Assembly (NCBI GenBank): GCA_029718625.1
Contig: CM056381.1
Location: 50,393,305 to 50,457,304 of the forward strand
Length of the DNA stretch: 64,000 nucleotides
Direction: 5' to 3'
From: Synaphobranchus kaupii
Taxonomy: Eukaryota > Chordata > Actinopteri > Anguilliformes > Synaphobranchidae
The notes beneath the pieces were generated by a model. It made no database searches. It was given only the letters and a program-made list of their open reading frames with translations, and had not been told where the DNA came from. The stretch's first letter is position 1; every line of letters begins with the position of its first letter. The position numbers and the translations under genes were made by a program. Positions 63,085 through 64,000 of the stretch are shown piece after piece.

Positions 63085-64000
63085 TCTGGGCTGCAGTTGT
63101 CCTTACAACCTCACTGTTTCCTGTTGTGGGCTCCAGTTGTCCTTACATAACCTCACTGTTTCCTGTTGTGGGCTGCAGTTGTCCTTATAACCTCACTGTT
63201 TCCTGTTGTGGGCTCCAGTTGTCCTTACATAACCTCACTGTTTCCTGTTGTGGGCTCCAGTTGTCCTTACATAACCTCACTGTTTCCTGTTGTGGGCTGC
63301 AGTTGTCCTTATAACCTCACTGTTTCCTGTTGTGGGCTGCAGTTGTCCTTATAACCTCACTGTTTCCTGTTGTGGGCTCCAGTTGTCCTTACATAACCTC
63401 ACTGTTTCCTGTTGTGGGCTCCAGTTGTCCTTACATAACCTCACTGTTTCCTGTTGTGGGCTCCAGTTGTCCTTACATAACCTCACTGTTTCCTGTTGTG
63501 GGCTGCAGTTGTCCTTACAACCTCACTGTTTCCTGTTGTGGGCTCCAGTTGTCCTTACATAACCTCACTGTTTCCTGTTGTGGGCTGCAGTTGTCCTTAT
63601 AACCTCACTGTTTCCTGTTGTGGGCTCCAGTTGTCCTTACATAACTTCACTGTTTCCTGTTGTGGGCTCCAGTTGTCCTTACATAACCTCACTGTTTCCT
63701 GTTGTGGGCTCCAGTTGTCCTTACATAACCTCACTGTTTCCTGTTGTGGGCTGCAGTTGTCCTTATAACCTCACTGTTTCCTGTTGTGGGCTGCAGTTGT
63801 CCTTATAACCTCACTGTTTCCTGTTGTGGGCTCCAGTTGTCCTTACATAACCTCACTGTTTCCTGTTGTAGGCTCCAGTTGTCCTTACATAACCTCACTG
63901 TTTCCTGTTGTGGGCTCCAGTTGTCCTTACATAACCTCACTGTTTCCTGTTGTGGGCTCCAGTTGTCCTTACATAACCTCACTGTTTCCTGTTGTGGGCT
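63085..64000. repeat. 40/42-bp minisatellite, cut by window end
   Basis: Units CCTCACTGTTTCCTGTTGTG plus GGCTCCAGTTGTCCTTACATAA (42) alternate with a 40-base form GGCTGCAGTTGTCCTTATAA. At least 21 units; continues past 64000. Confidence 0.95.

Noticed and set aside
63126..63808. Overlapping small membrane-like proteins (LTVSCCGLQLSL repeats)
   Set aside because: They are translations of the 40/42-bp minisatellite within the ENDOD1-like intron.
1..64000. A new defence-type or multi-gene operon system
   Set aside because: The only compact multi-gene block is the Polinton (polymerase, ATPase, small protein), a known element class. Other genes are single host genes or transposon parts.

Overview
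The window is nuclear DNA from a ray-finned (teleost-type) fish. This rests on a split nucleolin-like gene with consensus splice sites, two U2 snRNA genes with vertebrate snRNA promoters, several fish-type Tc1 elements, hAT MITEs, a Polinton/Maverick, a chromodomain Ty3/gypsy element and Tx1-like LINE pieces. Minisatellites are unusually dense. No bacterial, plasmid or phage-type gene organisation is present. The species cannot be named from the sequence alone.

Layout. 1-14.4 kb is transposon-rich and probably lies inside, or downstream of, the last nucleolin intron seen. It holds a Tc1 transposase tail, a Penelope-like fragment, a 656-bp solo LTR with a perfect 5-bp target duplication, a 7.5-kb internally deleted Polinton (3289-10764) nested in an older DNA transposon, a second 656-bp LTR of the same kind and a Harbinger remnant. 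14.4-33.4 kb carries the 5' part of a nucleolin (ncl) gene on the minus strand. Nine exons with matching splice phases run from ATG at 33379 to the end of RRM1 at 14407; RRM2-4 and the GAR tail are not in the window. Its introns hold four Tc1-like elements, hAT MITEs, a 3.6-kb repeat element with 478-bp internal repeats, a 1.8-kb palindrome, and a segmental duplication that copied one 90-bp exon in phase. A 500-N assembly gap (33501-34000) lies just upstream of the ncl start.

34-51 kb is mostly tandem repeats and retroelements: a 2.2-kb polypyrimidine minisatellite (28-bp unit), a 27-bp minisatellite next to an inverted 266-bp fragment of gypsy gag, LINE fragments, and a young 6.2-kb chromovirus (41359-47593, 5-bp target duplication TGTAG) inserted into a 31-bp minisatellite that continues to 50.86 kb. 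51-60 kb has an L1-like ORF1 fragment, two U2 snRNA genes spaced 1414 bp apart with matching PSE and 3' box elements, and pieces of Tx1-like LINEs including a full-length-looking ORF1 (58045-58935). 60-64 kb has a very homogeneous 31-bp minisatellite, a GT-rich block, the first coding exon of an ENDOD1-like secreted endonuclease gene (62196-62504) and two more minisatellites.

Likely functional host genes are ncl (5' half), the two U2 genes and the ENDOD1-like gene (5' end). The rest is mobile or tandemly repeated DNA, most of it decayed. I see no convincing new multi-gene system. The most unusual structures are the in-phase ncl exon duplication with GC-AG introns, the palindrome in an ncl intron, the U2/Tx1-LINE association and the captured gag fragment.
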